Made by a program: the position numbers and the translations under genes. This document shows positions 1 through 6,160 of a stretch of DNA of 12,325 bases, one piece after another. The first letter of the stretch is position 1; the number at the start of each line of letters is the position of its first letter. This DNA is from Bacteriovoracaceae bacterium. Lineage in GTDB: Bacteria; Bdellovibrionota; Bacteriovoracia; Bacteriovoracales; Bacteriovoracaceae. Location of the stretch: contig JAGSHJ010000048.1 in assembly GCA_023954595.1 (NCBI GenBank), positions 1 to 12,325 of the forward strand. The letters are read 5' to 3'. The notes under the pieces are model-generated. The model was not told the DNA's origin and did no database searches. It saw only the letters and a program-made list of their open reading frames with translations.

Positions 1-2
1 AA

Positions 3-101
3 ACCAGACATGTAGATAAAAAAAACCTAGTGATTGACGGTTTTACACAGGTTTTGATACCAATGCTTAGACATACAATATATTGGGGGAGTAGATGGTA
101 A
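3..101 (+). CDS. Possible C-terminal end of an upstream gene (partial)
   Basis: Frame 3 is open from the left edge to a TAA at 99-101 and would encode about 32 residues ending IYWGSRW. The peptide has a protein-like mix of hydrophobic and charged residues (for example NLVIDGFTQVLIPML). If real, the gene would overlap the start of the next gene by 7 bases, which is common in this window. I do not recognise the family. An open stretch this short can occur by chance in AT-rich DNA, so the call is weak. The other two forward frames close within the first 20 bases. Confidence 0.3.
   Translation, partial: TRHVDKKNLVIDGFTQVLIPMLRHTIYWGSRW
34..62 (+). promoter_or_regulatory. Weak candidate promoter for the deoxynucleoside kinase gene
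   Basis: TTGACG at 34-39 matches five of six bases of a sigma-70 -35 box. The best -10 at normal spacing is only a partial match, around GATACC at 56-61. A better -10-like TACAAT at 74-79 is too far from this box and too close to the start codon. If the upstream reading frame is real, the element lies inside coding sequence. This is a pattern match only. Confidence 0.2.
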
Positions 102-769
102 ACAACGCTTATAAACAGCTATCTAGTGGTGACAATAGACACTTTGTTGTAGTTGCCGGAAATATTGGCAGCGGCAAGACAACTTTAACTAAAAAACTTT
201 CAACTCGTCTGGGTTGGAAACCATTCTACGAATCTGTTCAAGACAATCCATACCTAGCTGACTTTTACGATGATATGGGCAGATGGAGTTTTCCACTTCA
301 AGTTTACTTTCTAAATCATAGATTCAATACGCATAAAGCTATTGAGGGTGGACTTGCAAGCTCAGTACAGGATCGCTCAATCTATGAGGATGCAAACATT
401 TTCGCTAGAGCTCTTTTTGAGCAAGGTGATCTTGATGCTCGTGATTATGAAAACTACTGTCAGCTCTACGAGTCAATGATTCAATATTTGAGCCCTCCAA
501 CTTTGATGATTTTTCTAAAAAGATCTGTGCCTAAGCTTCAGGAAAGAATTCAGCTGCGTGGCCGTGACTATGAGCAAGCAATCCCAGTTGACTACCTTAC
601 TAAGCTTAATCAGTACTACGATGACTGGTATGATAATTACGACCTTGGAAAGTCTCTAGTGGTTGATACTGATGACTTAGACTTCCTAGAAAATGAAGAG
701 CATTTTGATAAATTGGTTCAAAAAATACATGACTCAATCGATCAACAGGAAATGTTTTTCACCTACTAG
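95..769 (+). CDS. Deoxynucleoside kinase (dNK/dGK/dAK family)
   Basis: This 224-residue cytoplasmic enzyme should phosphorylate salvaged deoxynucleosides to their 5'-monophosphates using ATP, the first step of DNA precursor salvage. The P-loop GNIGSGKT is at residues 22-29. A substrate-site segment FYESVQDNPYL follows at about 44-54. The DRS motif, in QDRSIYEDA, is at 92-100. An arginine-rich LID segment (RIQLRGRDYE) is at 151-160. Length and motif order fit the family. The ATG at 95 follows a G-rich ribosome-binding stretch (GGGGGAG, 85-91), and no other methionine precedes the P-loop. The exact base preference (dA, dG, dC) cannot be read from sequence. Nucleoside salvage would suit a predator feeding on host DNA, but that is inference. 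Confidence 0.9.
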   Translation: MVNNAYKQLSSGDNRHFVVVAGNIGSGKTTLTKKLSTRLGWKPFYESVQDNPYLADFYDDMGRWSFPLQVYFLNHRFNTHKAIEGGLASSVQDRSIYEDANIFARALFEQGDLDARDYENYCQLYESMIQYLSPPTLMIFLKRSVPKLQERIQLRGRDYEQAIPVDYLTKLNQYYDDWYDNYDLGKSLVVDTDDLDFLENEEHFDKLVQKIHDSIDQQEMFFTY

Positions 770-829
770 TCCTTTCTTAAATAAACTTTAGGATAAAAAT
801 TTCCTCGCCGATAAATTTAACAGAATAGT

Positions 830-835
830 TATAAT
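830..835 (+). promoter_or_regulatory. Candidate -10 box (TATAAT) for the LysM lipoprotein gene
   Basis: A perfect TATAAT lies 20 bases before the ATG at 855. No good -35 box is seen at 16-18 bases upstream. Transcription would start at about 841-843, giving a very short leader that begins at or inside the ribosome-binding sequence GAGGAG (843-848). The box lies between the two arms of an inverted repeat (802-808 and 841-847). Confidence 0.35.
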
Positions 836-854
836 AGAACGCGAGGAGATTTTT

Positions 855-1493
855 ATGAAATATTTTATTACCCTTTTCATTTTATTAGGATTTATATCTT
901 GCTCCGGCTCAAAGTCGGTAAGTGATGATAGTGCTGATGCTGGCATTGAGCTTGCTGATGCGGTGGAGTTTACTGAAGAGAGCGAAGATGTAATTGCAGA
1001 TACCGTTCCAGAGGCGTTAACAGACGCTGAAGCTACAATGGAAGAGCAGCCTATGGTCACTCAGGACAATACTGCTGTAGAAATAGAGCCGATGGCGGCA
1101 ACCACAGGTGAAGTTGGAACTTACACAGTTCAAGAAAACGAAACTCTGATGATGATTGCATTTAATATCTACGGTGATTACTCAAGATGGAGAGAGATTG
1201 CAAAGATGAACGCTAACGTTCTCAACGGATCTACAATCACTAAAGGTATGCAGCTAAGTTACAATGTTCCAGCTCAGCCATTTGTTTATAACCCAACAGG
1301 AAATCCATATCTGGTTAAAGAAGGGGATTACCTTGGCAAGGTTTCAATGAACACTTATGGAACTTCAAAGCACTGGCAAGCAATTTGGGATAACAATAAG
1401 CCACTAATTAAAGATCCAAATGTTATCTTCGCTGGATTCACAATCTATACACCAATCATTCAAGGCAGAGATGTTGCCTTTGATGATATCTAA
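855..1493 (+). CDS. Lipoprotein with two LysM domains
   Basis: This 212-residue protein has a lipoprotein signal peptide with lipobox FISC and acylated Cys16. A long acidic Ala/Glu/Asp/Thr-rich linker (about 20-85) suits a flexible spacer. LysM repeat 1 is at about 88-137 (TYTVQENETLMMIAFNIYG...) and a second LysM-like repeat is at 151-200 (YLVKEGDYLGKVSMNTYG...). LysM domains bind N-acetylglucosamine-containing glycans, so it is probably a membrane-anchored peptidoglycan-binding protein of the periplasm. No catalytic domain is present. A strong ribosome site GAGGAG is 6 bases before the ATG. The gene is closed by a terminator at 1518-1544. The family is widespread in Bdellovibrio-like bacteria, but no specific role can be assigned. 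Confidence 0.88.
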   Translation: MKYFITLFILLGFISCSGSKSVSDDSADAGIELADAVEFTEESEDVIADTVPEALTDAEATMEEQPMVTQDNTAVEIEPMAATTGEVGTYTVQENETLMMIAFNIYGDYSRWREIAKMNANVLNGSTITKGMQLSYNVPAQPFVYNPTGNPYLVKEGDYLGKVSMNTYGTSKHWQAIWDNNKPLIKDPNVIFAGFTIYTPIIQGRDVAFDDI

Positions 1494-1517
1494 CGGTATT
1501 TTTTAGAGATATTTTTT

Positions 1518-1544
1518 GAGCAGGCCTAGGTCTGCTCTTTTTTT
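1518..1544 (+). terminator. Intrinsic terminator after the LysM lipoprotein gene
   Basis: GAGCAGGC at 1518-1525 pairs with GTCTGCTC at 1530-1537 (one G-T wobble) around a CTAG loop, followed by seven Ts (1538-1544). It lies 25 bases after the LysM stop codon and ends 22 bases before the next ATG. It therefore separates the two transcription units. Confidence 0.85.
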
Positions 1545-1566
1545 ATTTGGAATTAATTCAAGAACT

Positions 1567-2346
1567 ATGAGAATTACTGGATCAATACTTTTACTGCTAC
1601 TGACTTCCTGCTCACTGCTTAGGCCAGAGAGTAAGGAGAAAAAGCGTGCGGAAGTTAAACTAGACTCATATAGATCTCTTGAATCCCAAGACTTCATCGA
1701 TCACCTAAATGCCTTTGAGCAATTTTATTTAAATTCTAAAGAGGCGAGACTCTACAAATTAAAAAGTAGTGAAGAGAGATTTCTTGAGGGAATCGCCAAT
1801 GACATTATTAAAAATAATGAGTTGTTTTTTACTTCAAGTGCCCAACCAACATTTAAAATCGTAGAAAACTCCACTCCATTTCACTTCTCGCTTCCAGGGC
1901 TTAAAATTTTTATCTCTTCGGGACTCATATCCAAATACATAAAAAGTGAAAAACTTCTCTATAGCGTTATTGCCTATGAGTTAATTAGAAGTGAAAAAAA
2001 CATTTATAGAAAAGCACAAATCATTCCAACAGGGCATATCAATACTTCACGAGTGTTGTCTTTGTTGCGTTTGGGAACTCAAGAAAAGGTAGAAACCCAT
2101 AAGTGGGCCTTCTATACTTTGAAGCGAGTTGGTATTGACCCTGATATCTATCTGTCATGGTTACAGATTCAAAATAGAAACTCACTGGACTTCTCACTTC
2201 AACTTGGAGACACAAGTTCTATTTCCAGAGAGGAGTCTCTGTTTAAAGCATTTATTATAGAGAGGGCGAAATCGAAGTCTTCTCAGGCCAAATATGAAAG
2301 GTCATCAAGAGAGTTTTATTCATTTGTTAACAGAATAAAAAGGTAA
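1567..2346 (+). CDS. Lipoprotein resembling an M48 metallopeptidase without HExxH
   Basis: From the ATG at 1567 this is a 259-residue lipoprotein with signal sequence and lipobox LTSC (Cys15). An in-frame TTG at 1516 would lie before the terminator hairpin and spoil the signal peptide, so I reject it. Residues 96-145 follow the M48 pattern: FHFSLPGLKIFISSGLI resembles the 'NAFALPGGYIYVTRGLL' stretch. The helix LLYSVIAYELIRS stands where active members have AHExxH, so HExxH has become YELIR (137-141). Downstream, EKVETHKWAFYTLKRVGIDP (173-192) matches the M48 segment 'EADxxAxxxLxxAGYDP', and Glu176 may be the old third zinc ligand. Two of three ligands are missing, so it is probably a non-catalytic relative. 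It could act as a periplasmic scaffold or chaperone; that is inference. The next gene starts 2 bases after its stop. Confidence 0.75.
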   Translation: MRITGSILLLLLTSCSLLRPESKEKKRAEVKLDSYRSLESQDFIDHLNAFEQFYLNSKEARLYKLKSSEERFLEGIANDIIKNNELFFTSSAQPTFKIVENSTPFHFSLPGLKIFISSGLISKYIKSEKLLYSVIAYELIRSEKNIYRKAQIIPTGHINTSRVLSLLRLGTQEKVETHKWAFYTLKRVGIDPDIYLSWLQIQNRNSLDFSLQLGDTSSISREESLFKAFIIERAKSKSSQAKYERSSREFYSFVNRIKR

Positions 2347-2348
2347 TT

Positions 2349-3374
2349 ATGAAACCGGAAGTTTCTGAGCAGTTGTTCATAGAAGAGCTATTTAAAAATT
2401 CATTAGAAGAGTCCCAGATTCAGTGCTCAAAGATTACAAGCGTTGAACGACTTACAGGGGATGCCTCCACACGTAGATATTATAGGGTTCATTGTTCACT
2501 TACTTCATATGTTGTCTGTCTGGATAATCCTAGCGAGGATAACTTTAACTCCTTTGTAGAAGCACAGAAGTTTTTTGACGTTCATGGCATTCGAGTTCCA
2601 AAGGTCTTTCATACAGACTTGGCCAAGGGATATCTTCTTGAGGAAGATCTTGGTGATGAAACATTGCTTAAGACTCTCTCTGAGCTTAATTCCTCAGAAC
2701 AAGAGTTGGAAATCTATCAAAATATTATTGATGAACTAGTTAAAATCCATAGCATCACTGCTGAAGATATTGATAAGTCCCATGTTGGAAAACTTAAATT
2801 TGATTTTGAAAAGCTTATCAATGAAATTGACTTCACAGTAGATTATTTTATCGAGAGATTTCTAGGCATCACTGATGAGGCGTTCAAAAGAAGTGTAATC
2901 GAAGAGTTCTACCCGATATGTAAAAGACTTAGTTCTCAGAAAATGGTTTGTACTCATAGAGATTTTCATTCCAGAAACATCATGGTTAAGGATGGAGAAC
3001 TCGTTATAATCGACTTCCAAGATGCTCGTTTAGGAATCCCTCAATATGATTTGGCGAGTCTGCTTGAAGATTGTTATTATGATTTAACTCCAAAGAATAG
3101 AGAGCTTCTTATGCGTAGTTATTTTGAAAAACTACCACAAGAGGTTCATGGTCAAAAAGATTATGCCGAGTTTGAATCCCTTTATAGAGACATGTTACTT
3201 CAAAGGGTATTCAAGGCCGTAGGTAGCTTCGCTTATATTTATCATCACAGAAAAGATCATAGATATTTAAAATATATCGGGTTTGCTATGGAGAAGTTAA
3301 AAAACGCAATGATGGACCAGCCCGATCTTGAAAACCTCAAAAATAAGCTTTTCAAAGTATATTATGAAAGTTGA
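2349..3374 (+). CDS. amgK: AmgK-type amino-sugar kinase (APH-fold phosphotransferase)
   Basis: This 341-residue cytoplasmic kinase has the aminoglycoside-phosphotransferase fold. AmgK phosphorylates MurNAc and GlcNAc at the anomeric carbon in peptidoglycan recycling. The diagnostic N-terminal motif RLTGDASTRRYYR is at 34-46. The catalytic loop HRDFHSRN is at 203-210 (Asp205, Asn210). The metal-binding DFQDA is at 222-226, followed by YDLASLLEDCYYD, typical of this subfamily (COG3178). An AAAGG ribosome site about 6 bases before the ATG sits at the end of the previous gene. Its stop overlaps the start of the MurU-like gene, matching the amgK-murU order known in Pseudomonas and other Proteobacteria. 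Substrate is inferred from motifs and partner. Other COG3178 members may act on different sugars. Confidence 0.8.
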   Translation: MKPEVSEQLFIEELFKNSLEESQIQCSKITSVERLTGDASTRRYYRVHCSLTSYVVCLDNPSEDNFNSFVEAQKFFDVHGIRVPKVFHTDLAKGYLLEEDLGDETLLKTLSELNSSEQELEIYQNIIDELVKIHSITAEDIDKSHVGKLKFDFEKLINEIDFTVDYFIERFLGITDEAFKRSVIEEFYPICKRLSSQKMVCTHRDFHSRNIMVKDGELVIIDFQDARLGIPQYDLASLLEDCYYDLTPKNRELLMRSYFEKLPQEVHGQKDYAEFESLYRDMLLQRVFKAVGSFAYIYHHRKDHRYLKYIGFAMEKLKNAMMDQPDLENLKNKLFKVYYES

Positions 3375-4302
3375 AAACGCCCTCATACTAGCTGCAGGCA
3401 AAGGTACTCGAATGGGTGAGATTGGAAAACACCTGCCTAAGGTTTTGTGGCCAGTCTTTGAGAAGAGCCTTCTTGAACTAGAGGTGCTCTACGCAAAGGA
3501 GCTTGGTGCCCAGAGAGTCTTTATTAACTCTTACTATTACACCAAGGAGCTTTTGAATCATGTAGAGAACAATCCTATCTTTTCAGATGTTGAAGTCCTT
3601 GTGGAGCAAGCACCAATTGATATTGGAGGTGCTGTTCATAACCTTGCAGAAAAAATTGGTTATCGTGGAAACTTACTGATCCTAAACAGCGATCAGTTTA
3701 TTTTTATGGAAAAAGACATATGGAATAAAGCGTTTGAAAAATTAAAGTCTTCTGATGCTGTATTGTTCGCACATGAGGTCAACTCAAGTGATAACTATAA
3801 TGCATTGGCCTTAGATAAAGATAGGCTTGTAGGAATCACTCCTAATTCAGAGTTGGAAAGAGACAAAAAGGTCCATACCTATACGGGTATGTCCTTAATA
3901 AAGCTTGATAAGCTTCAAAAAGTAGCAGGCATGAGTAAGTTTTTTGACTCAGTCGCTGATTTTAAATCAAATGATATTCGTATTATGGACATCGCTTCCT
4001 CTCCGTACTGGGACTTCGGAACCCTGTCTCGGTACTGGAAAAGCTCTTTCAAAATATTAAATCTGGCCGCAGGTTCCACAAACGATATGTTTGTTAATTT
4101 TTTAATCAGCTCCAAGGCCTTGCACTCAGAAAAAGTTGGAAAAGATACTTATAATACAAGCTCAGGAAGTCATGTGATTAATTTGAGCAATGCCTCAAAT
4201 GTAGAAGCCTCACAGGCAATTATTTTGGAAGGCAACGGGATCAATTCTGTGCAGGATGAAAGGGAAAAAATTCTCTTTAATGATATTGTAGAGTATATAT
4301 AG
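3364..4302 (+). CDS. MurU-like sugar-1-phosphate nucleotidyltransferase
   Basis: This 312-residue cytoplasmic enzyme has the nucleotidyltransferase fold. The signature LILAAGKGTRMG...PKVLWPV is at residues 7-31. NSDQF at 108-112 carries the metal-binding Asp110, and the second acidic site YWDFGT is at 215-220 (Asp217). The paired kinase suggests it transfers UMP to MurNAc-1-phosphate or GlcNAc-1-phosphate; GMP or another sugar is possible. The ATG at 3364 gives a canonical N-terminus directly before the first strand and overlaps the kinase gene by 11 bases. An upstream TTG at 3328 would add 12 unneeded residues. About 80 extra C-terminal residues beyond the compact MurU length end in short hydrophobic repeats (SHVINLSNASNVEASQAIIL) that may be a worn beta-helix. 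Its stop is two bases from the stop of the convergent ferredoxin gene. Confidence 0.75.
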   Translation: MKVENALILAAGKGTRMGEIGKHLPKVLWPVFEKSLLELEVLYAKELGAQRVFINSYYYTKELLNHVENNPIFSDVEVLVEQAPIDIGGAVHNLAEKIGYRGNLLILNSDQFIFMEKDIWNKAFEKLKSSDAVLFAHEVNSSDNYNALALDKDRLVGITPNSELERDKKVHTYTGMSLIKLDKLQKVAGMSKFFDSVADFKSNDIRIMDIASSPYWDFGTLSRYWKSSFKILNLAAGSTNDMFVNFLISSKALHSEKVGKDTYNTSSGSHVINLSNASNVEASQAIILEGNGINSVQDEREKILFNDIVEYI

Positions 4303-4304
4303 GT

Positions 4305-4484
4305 CTATTCAACAGTTCGAATACAATCTGCGGGACAAATTTCAACACATAAGTGGCAATTTGTGCAACTCCAGGAGTCAATCGCATAGTCTTTACCATC
4401 TGTAATTATTGCATTCTCCGGACATATGAGTCGGCAAGAATCGCAGGATACACATGTGTTGTTTATTTCTAGTTTTTTTATCAT
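4305..4484 (-). CDS. Small 2[4Fe-4S] ferredoxin
   Basis: The reverse strand from ATG (4484-4482) to TAG (4307-4305) encodes 59 residues with two classic cluster motifs: CVSCDSCRLICP at 11-22 and CTNCHLCVEICP at 40-51, each CxxCxxCxxxCP. All eight ligands are intact, and one extra Cys follows at 54. It should carry two low-potential [4Fe-4S] clusters and shuttle single electrons in the cytoplasm. The length matches bacterial clostridial-type ferredoxins. Its stop lies 2 bases from that of the convergent nucleotidyltransferase, and its start is only 24 bases from the divergent membrane-protein start. It could donate electrons to radical-SAM LipA encoded nearby, but nothing in the sequence shows this. 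No clear ribosome site beyond a weak TTGAG is visible. Confidence 0.9.
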   Translation of the reverse strand: MIKKLEINNTCVSCDSCRLICPENAIITDGKDYAIDSWSCTNCHLCVEICPADCIRTVE

Positions 4485-4508
4485 AATAAGCTCAAGGTTA
4501 ATTATACT

Positions 4509-5237
4509 ATGAATTTAAAAATATTCTATAGAAGCGCCACGGTCTGGAACATTATTCTCTTTGTATTCCTTGGCTTCTTCTTTCTGTATTTTCAAGAGGG
4601 ACTTCTTCAGGCACGAACTGTTTTTGATCAGGTATTTCTAAAAGAAGTAGTACAAAACTATTGGGCCTTCATCAGTATAATGCTTGTCTGCGCCACTAGT
4701 GTTTTTAGGTTAAAACATCGATCAAAGTATTTTTTTCTATTGTTTACGTTGTCTGCAAGTGCGATCACGATTTTTAACCTTAATCATAACTTTTCGAAAC
4801 TAGTAACAATCTCATTGTTTATTTACCTGATAACTAGCTACTACTTTTATCAATTTTTAAAAATTGAAATAGAAGAGGCTTATTACAATTCCTCATATGA
4901 TAACGATGATCTTTTTGAGCCAATGCTCAAAAGGCTCGAATGTAGTGTAGAAGATCTTGAAACAAACAAGGTTTTTAAGGCTCGTCTGACAAACTGGAAC
5001 CCGAATGGTTGCTTTCTATATTTTGATGAACCTGTAGAAGGTGCAAAACTTAAAAAAATAAAAATAGCCACTACTTTATCCTCAACACCATTTGAAGCTA
5101 ATGCGATTTTGGCGTCTAAAACAACCGACGCCCAGGGCTTTGGCTTTAGAATACCTAGTGGGAAAGAGGATTTTGGTTGGCGAGATTACTATTCCATCAT
5201 TGATCAGATGGGCTACAACGTGGAGCTTTTACGATGA
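4509..5237 (+). CDS. Four-helix membrane protein with C-terminal PilZ-like domain
   Basis: This 242-residue protein has four predicted membrane helices at about 13-29, 51-66, 74-90 and 98-117. A short acidic linker and a cytoplasmic domain at about 140-220 follow. That domain resembles PilZ: FKARLTNWNPNGCFLYFDEP fits the '(D/N)xSxxG' strand region, and AQGFGFRIP fits the closing 'GvgFrF' strand. The paired arginines (RxxxR) that bind cyclic di-GMP are not obvious, so nucleotide binding is doubtful. It may be a membrane-attached signalling adaptor. An AAGG at 4494-4497 lies 11 bases before the ATG, a rather long spacing. The gene overlaps the following lipoprotein gene by ATGA (5234-5237), which implies coupled translation. 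Confidence 0.65.
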   Translation: MNLKIFYRSATVWNIILFVFLGFFFLYFQEGLLQARTVFDQVFLKEVVQNYWAFISIMLVCATSVFRLKHRSKYFFLLFTLSASAITIFNLNHNFSKLVTISLFIYLITSYYFYQFLKIEIEEAYYNSSYDNDDLFEPMLKRLECSVEDLETNKVFKARLTNWNPNGCFLYFDEPVEGAKLKKIKIATTLSSTPFEANAILASKTTDAQGFGFRIPSGKEDFGWRDYYSIIDQMGYNVELLR

Positions 5238-5683
5238 AATTAATTCTTATGCTTGTTACTACTTTGGCCTTCGTTGCCTGTTCACCTTCGCCTAAAACAC
5301 CAGAAGGTCTTTTAAAGATGTTCGTAAAAGACGTATCTACAAAAGAATTGAGCAAGGACTACTTCTTAAAGTACACCACTGGAAAACTAAAAGAGGATAT
5401 TGAAGCTCTGGATGAAGACGAGATTGGTAAAAGAAAAGTGTTTCAGGCAATAAAGGGTGCAAAGACAAAAATCTTAACTCAAAACTGCCAGCAAAATACT
5501 TGTTCCATCACTTATGTTGTTACTTACGACAACGTGGAAGGTGATAAAACGACGTTTGAAACTGAAACCAAAAAAATAGCTCAGTTTAAAAAAGACGAAG
5601 ATGGATGGAAAATATCAGAGGTTACCCACCTTAAAACTTTTCATGAATCCACTGAGCCAATTAATGCCCTAGAAGAAAACTAA
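5234..5683 (+). CDS. Small lipoprotein, NTF2/DUF4878-like
   Basis: This 149-residue protein has a lipoprotein signal peptide with lipobox FVAC and acylated Cys16. The mature part begins SPSPKTPEGLLKMFVKDVS and continues through an alpha-helical start into alternating beta-strands (SITYVVTYDNVEGDKTTFETE, DGWKISEV). That layout resembles the cone-shaped NTF2-like lipoproteins grouped as DUF4878, which often occur as stand-alone periplasmic proteins of unknown role. Two further cysteines (QNCQQNTC) could form a disulfide. The ATG overlaps the stop of the membrane PilZ-like gene, so the two are probably made together and may interact. The family call rests on pattern only. Confidence 0.75.
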   Translation: MKLILMLVTTLAFVACSPSPKTPEGLLKMFVKDVSTKELSKDYFLKYTTGKLKEDIEALDEDEIGKRKVFQAIKGAKTKILTQNCQQNTCSITYVVTYDNVEGDKTTFETETKKIAQFKKDEDGWKISEVTHLKTFHESTEPINALEEN

Positions 5684-5689
5684 AGTATT

Positions 5690-5716
5690 ATGCATAGTGA
5701 CCGATGAGCTATGCAT
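5690..5716 (+). promoter_or_regulatory. Hairpin covering the start codon of the next gene
   Basis: ATGCATAG at 5690-5697 is a perfect inverted copy of CTATGCAT at 5709-5716, separated by 11 bases. A wobble pair is possible on each side. The second arm includes the first two bases of the ATG at 5715, and the loop includes the only ribosome-site-like bases (GATGAG, 5703-5708). On an RNA from the upstream gene this could restrain translation initiation. It could also be a DNA-binding dyad. Confidence 0.45.
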
Positions 5717-6116
5717 GACTAAAAAGATCGACTACATTTCACAAATGGTATTAGACACTTTCACGGATGTGGAGGATAACGTGTTGGAATTTAGGGCCCC
5801 TAATGCCTCTAATGGGCAGATTGAGCTTAATTTCAATACCCATAAAGTAGGCTTTGATAAAGTTAGGGCCTGCTTTCAGATCCATATAGACGACCAAGTT
5901 ATTGAAATTCCATCGAATTGGGGTCCTTTTGGGAGTGCCAACTTCAATAGTTCCAATGGCCTAAACATCAGAATTGACCAATTTAACGATGAACATCACC
6001 TTCTAGAAGTTCTAGGAGCTGCAGGTCAGCAACAAATTGGAACCATTCAAATTTCTGGACCCATTGAAGATCTTAGAATGAGTATTGAACCATTATCTGA
6101 GGTCTTTGCCGCCTAA
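5715..6116 (+). CDS. Hypothetical 133-residue protein
   Basis: I do not recognise this protein. From the ATG at 5715 it has 133 residues, no signal peptide and no membrane helix, so it is probably cytoplasmic. It is acidic and rich in Asn, Gln, Ile and Phe. Alternating hydrophobic stretches (IELNFNTHKVGF, ACFQIHIDDQVIEI, LNIRIDQF, IGTIQISG) suggest a mostly beta fold. There is a single cysteine. A GTG at 5697 would add six residues but lacks a ribosome site and falls in the hairpin arm, so I prefer the ATG. It starts 31 bases after the small lipoprotein gene and probably shares its transcript. lipA begins 44 bases later. Confidence 0.7.
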   Translation: MTKKIDYISQMVLDTFTDVEDNVLEFRAPNASNGQIELNFNTHKVGFDKVRACFQIHIDDQVIEIPSNWGPFGSANFNSSNGLNIRIDQFNDEHHLLEVLGAAGQQQIGTIQISGPIEDLRMSIEPLSEVFAA

Positions 6117-6160
6117 ACTGTGAGCTTTAATATCACTGAAAAAAGTGCTAAAAAAGCGCC

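Noticed and set aside
788..1060. Open frame on the - strand, Ser/Ala-rich, opposite the LysM lipoprotein gene
   Set aside because: Low-complexity mirror of the acidic linker codons, with no motif. The + strand has a lipobox, LysM domains and a ribosome site.
1516..1566. TTG start that would extend the M48-like lipoprotein by 17 residues
   Set aside because: It would begin before the terminator hairpin, lacks a ribosome site and puts extra residues before a perfect lipoprotein signal peptide starting at 1567.
3328..3363. TTG start 12 codons upstream for the MurU-like gene
   Set aside because: The ATG at 3364 gives the canonical N-terminus right before the LILAAGKGTRM strand. The added residues have no family counterpart.
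3915..4115. Open frame on the - strand inside the MurU-like gene
   Set aside because: Mirror of a gene with intact catalytic motifs; no recognisable domain or ribosome site.
4503..4508. TATACT as a -10 box for the PilZ-like membrane protein gene
   Set aside because: It touches the ATG at 4509, so transcription would start inside the coding region, and no -35 box is in place.
5092..5295. Open frame on the + strand across the PilZ-like/lipoprotein junction
   Set aside because: Overlaps two better genes in other frames; the peptide is Arg/Trp/Cys-rich without any motif.
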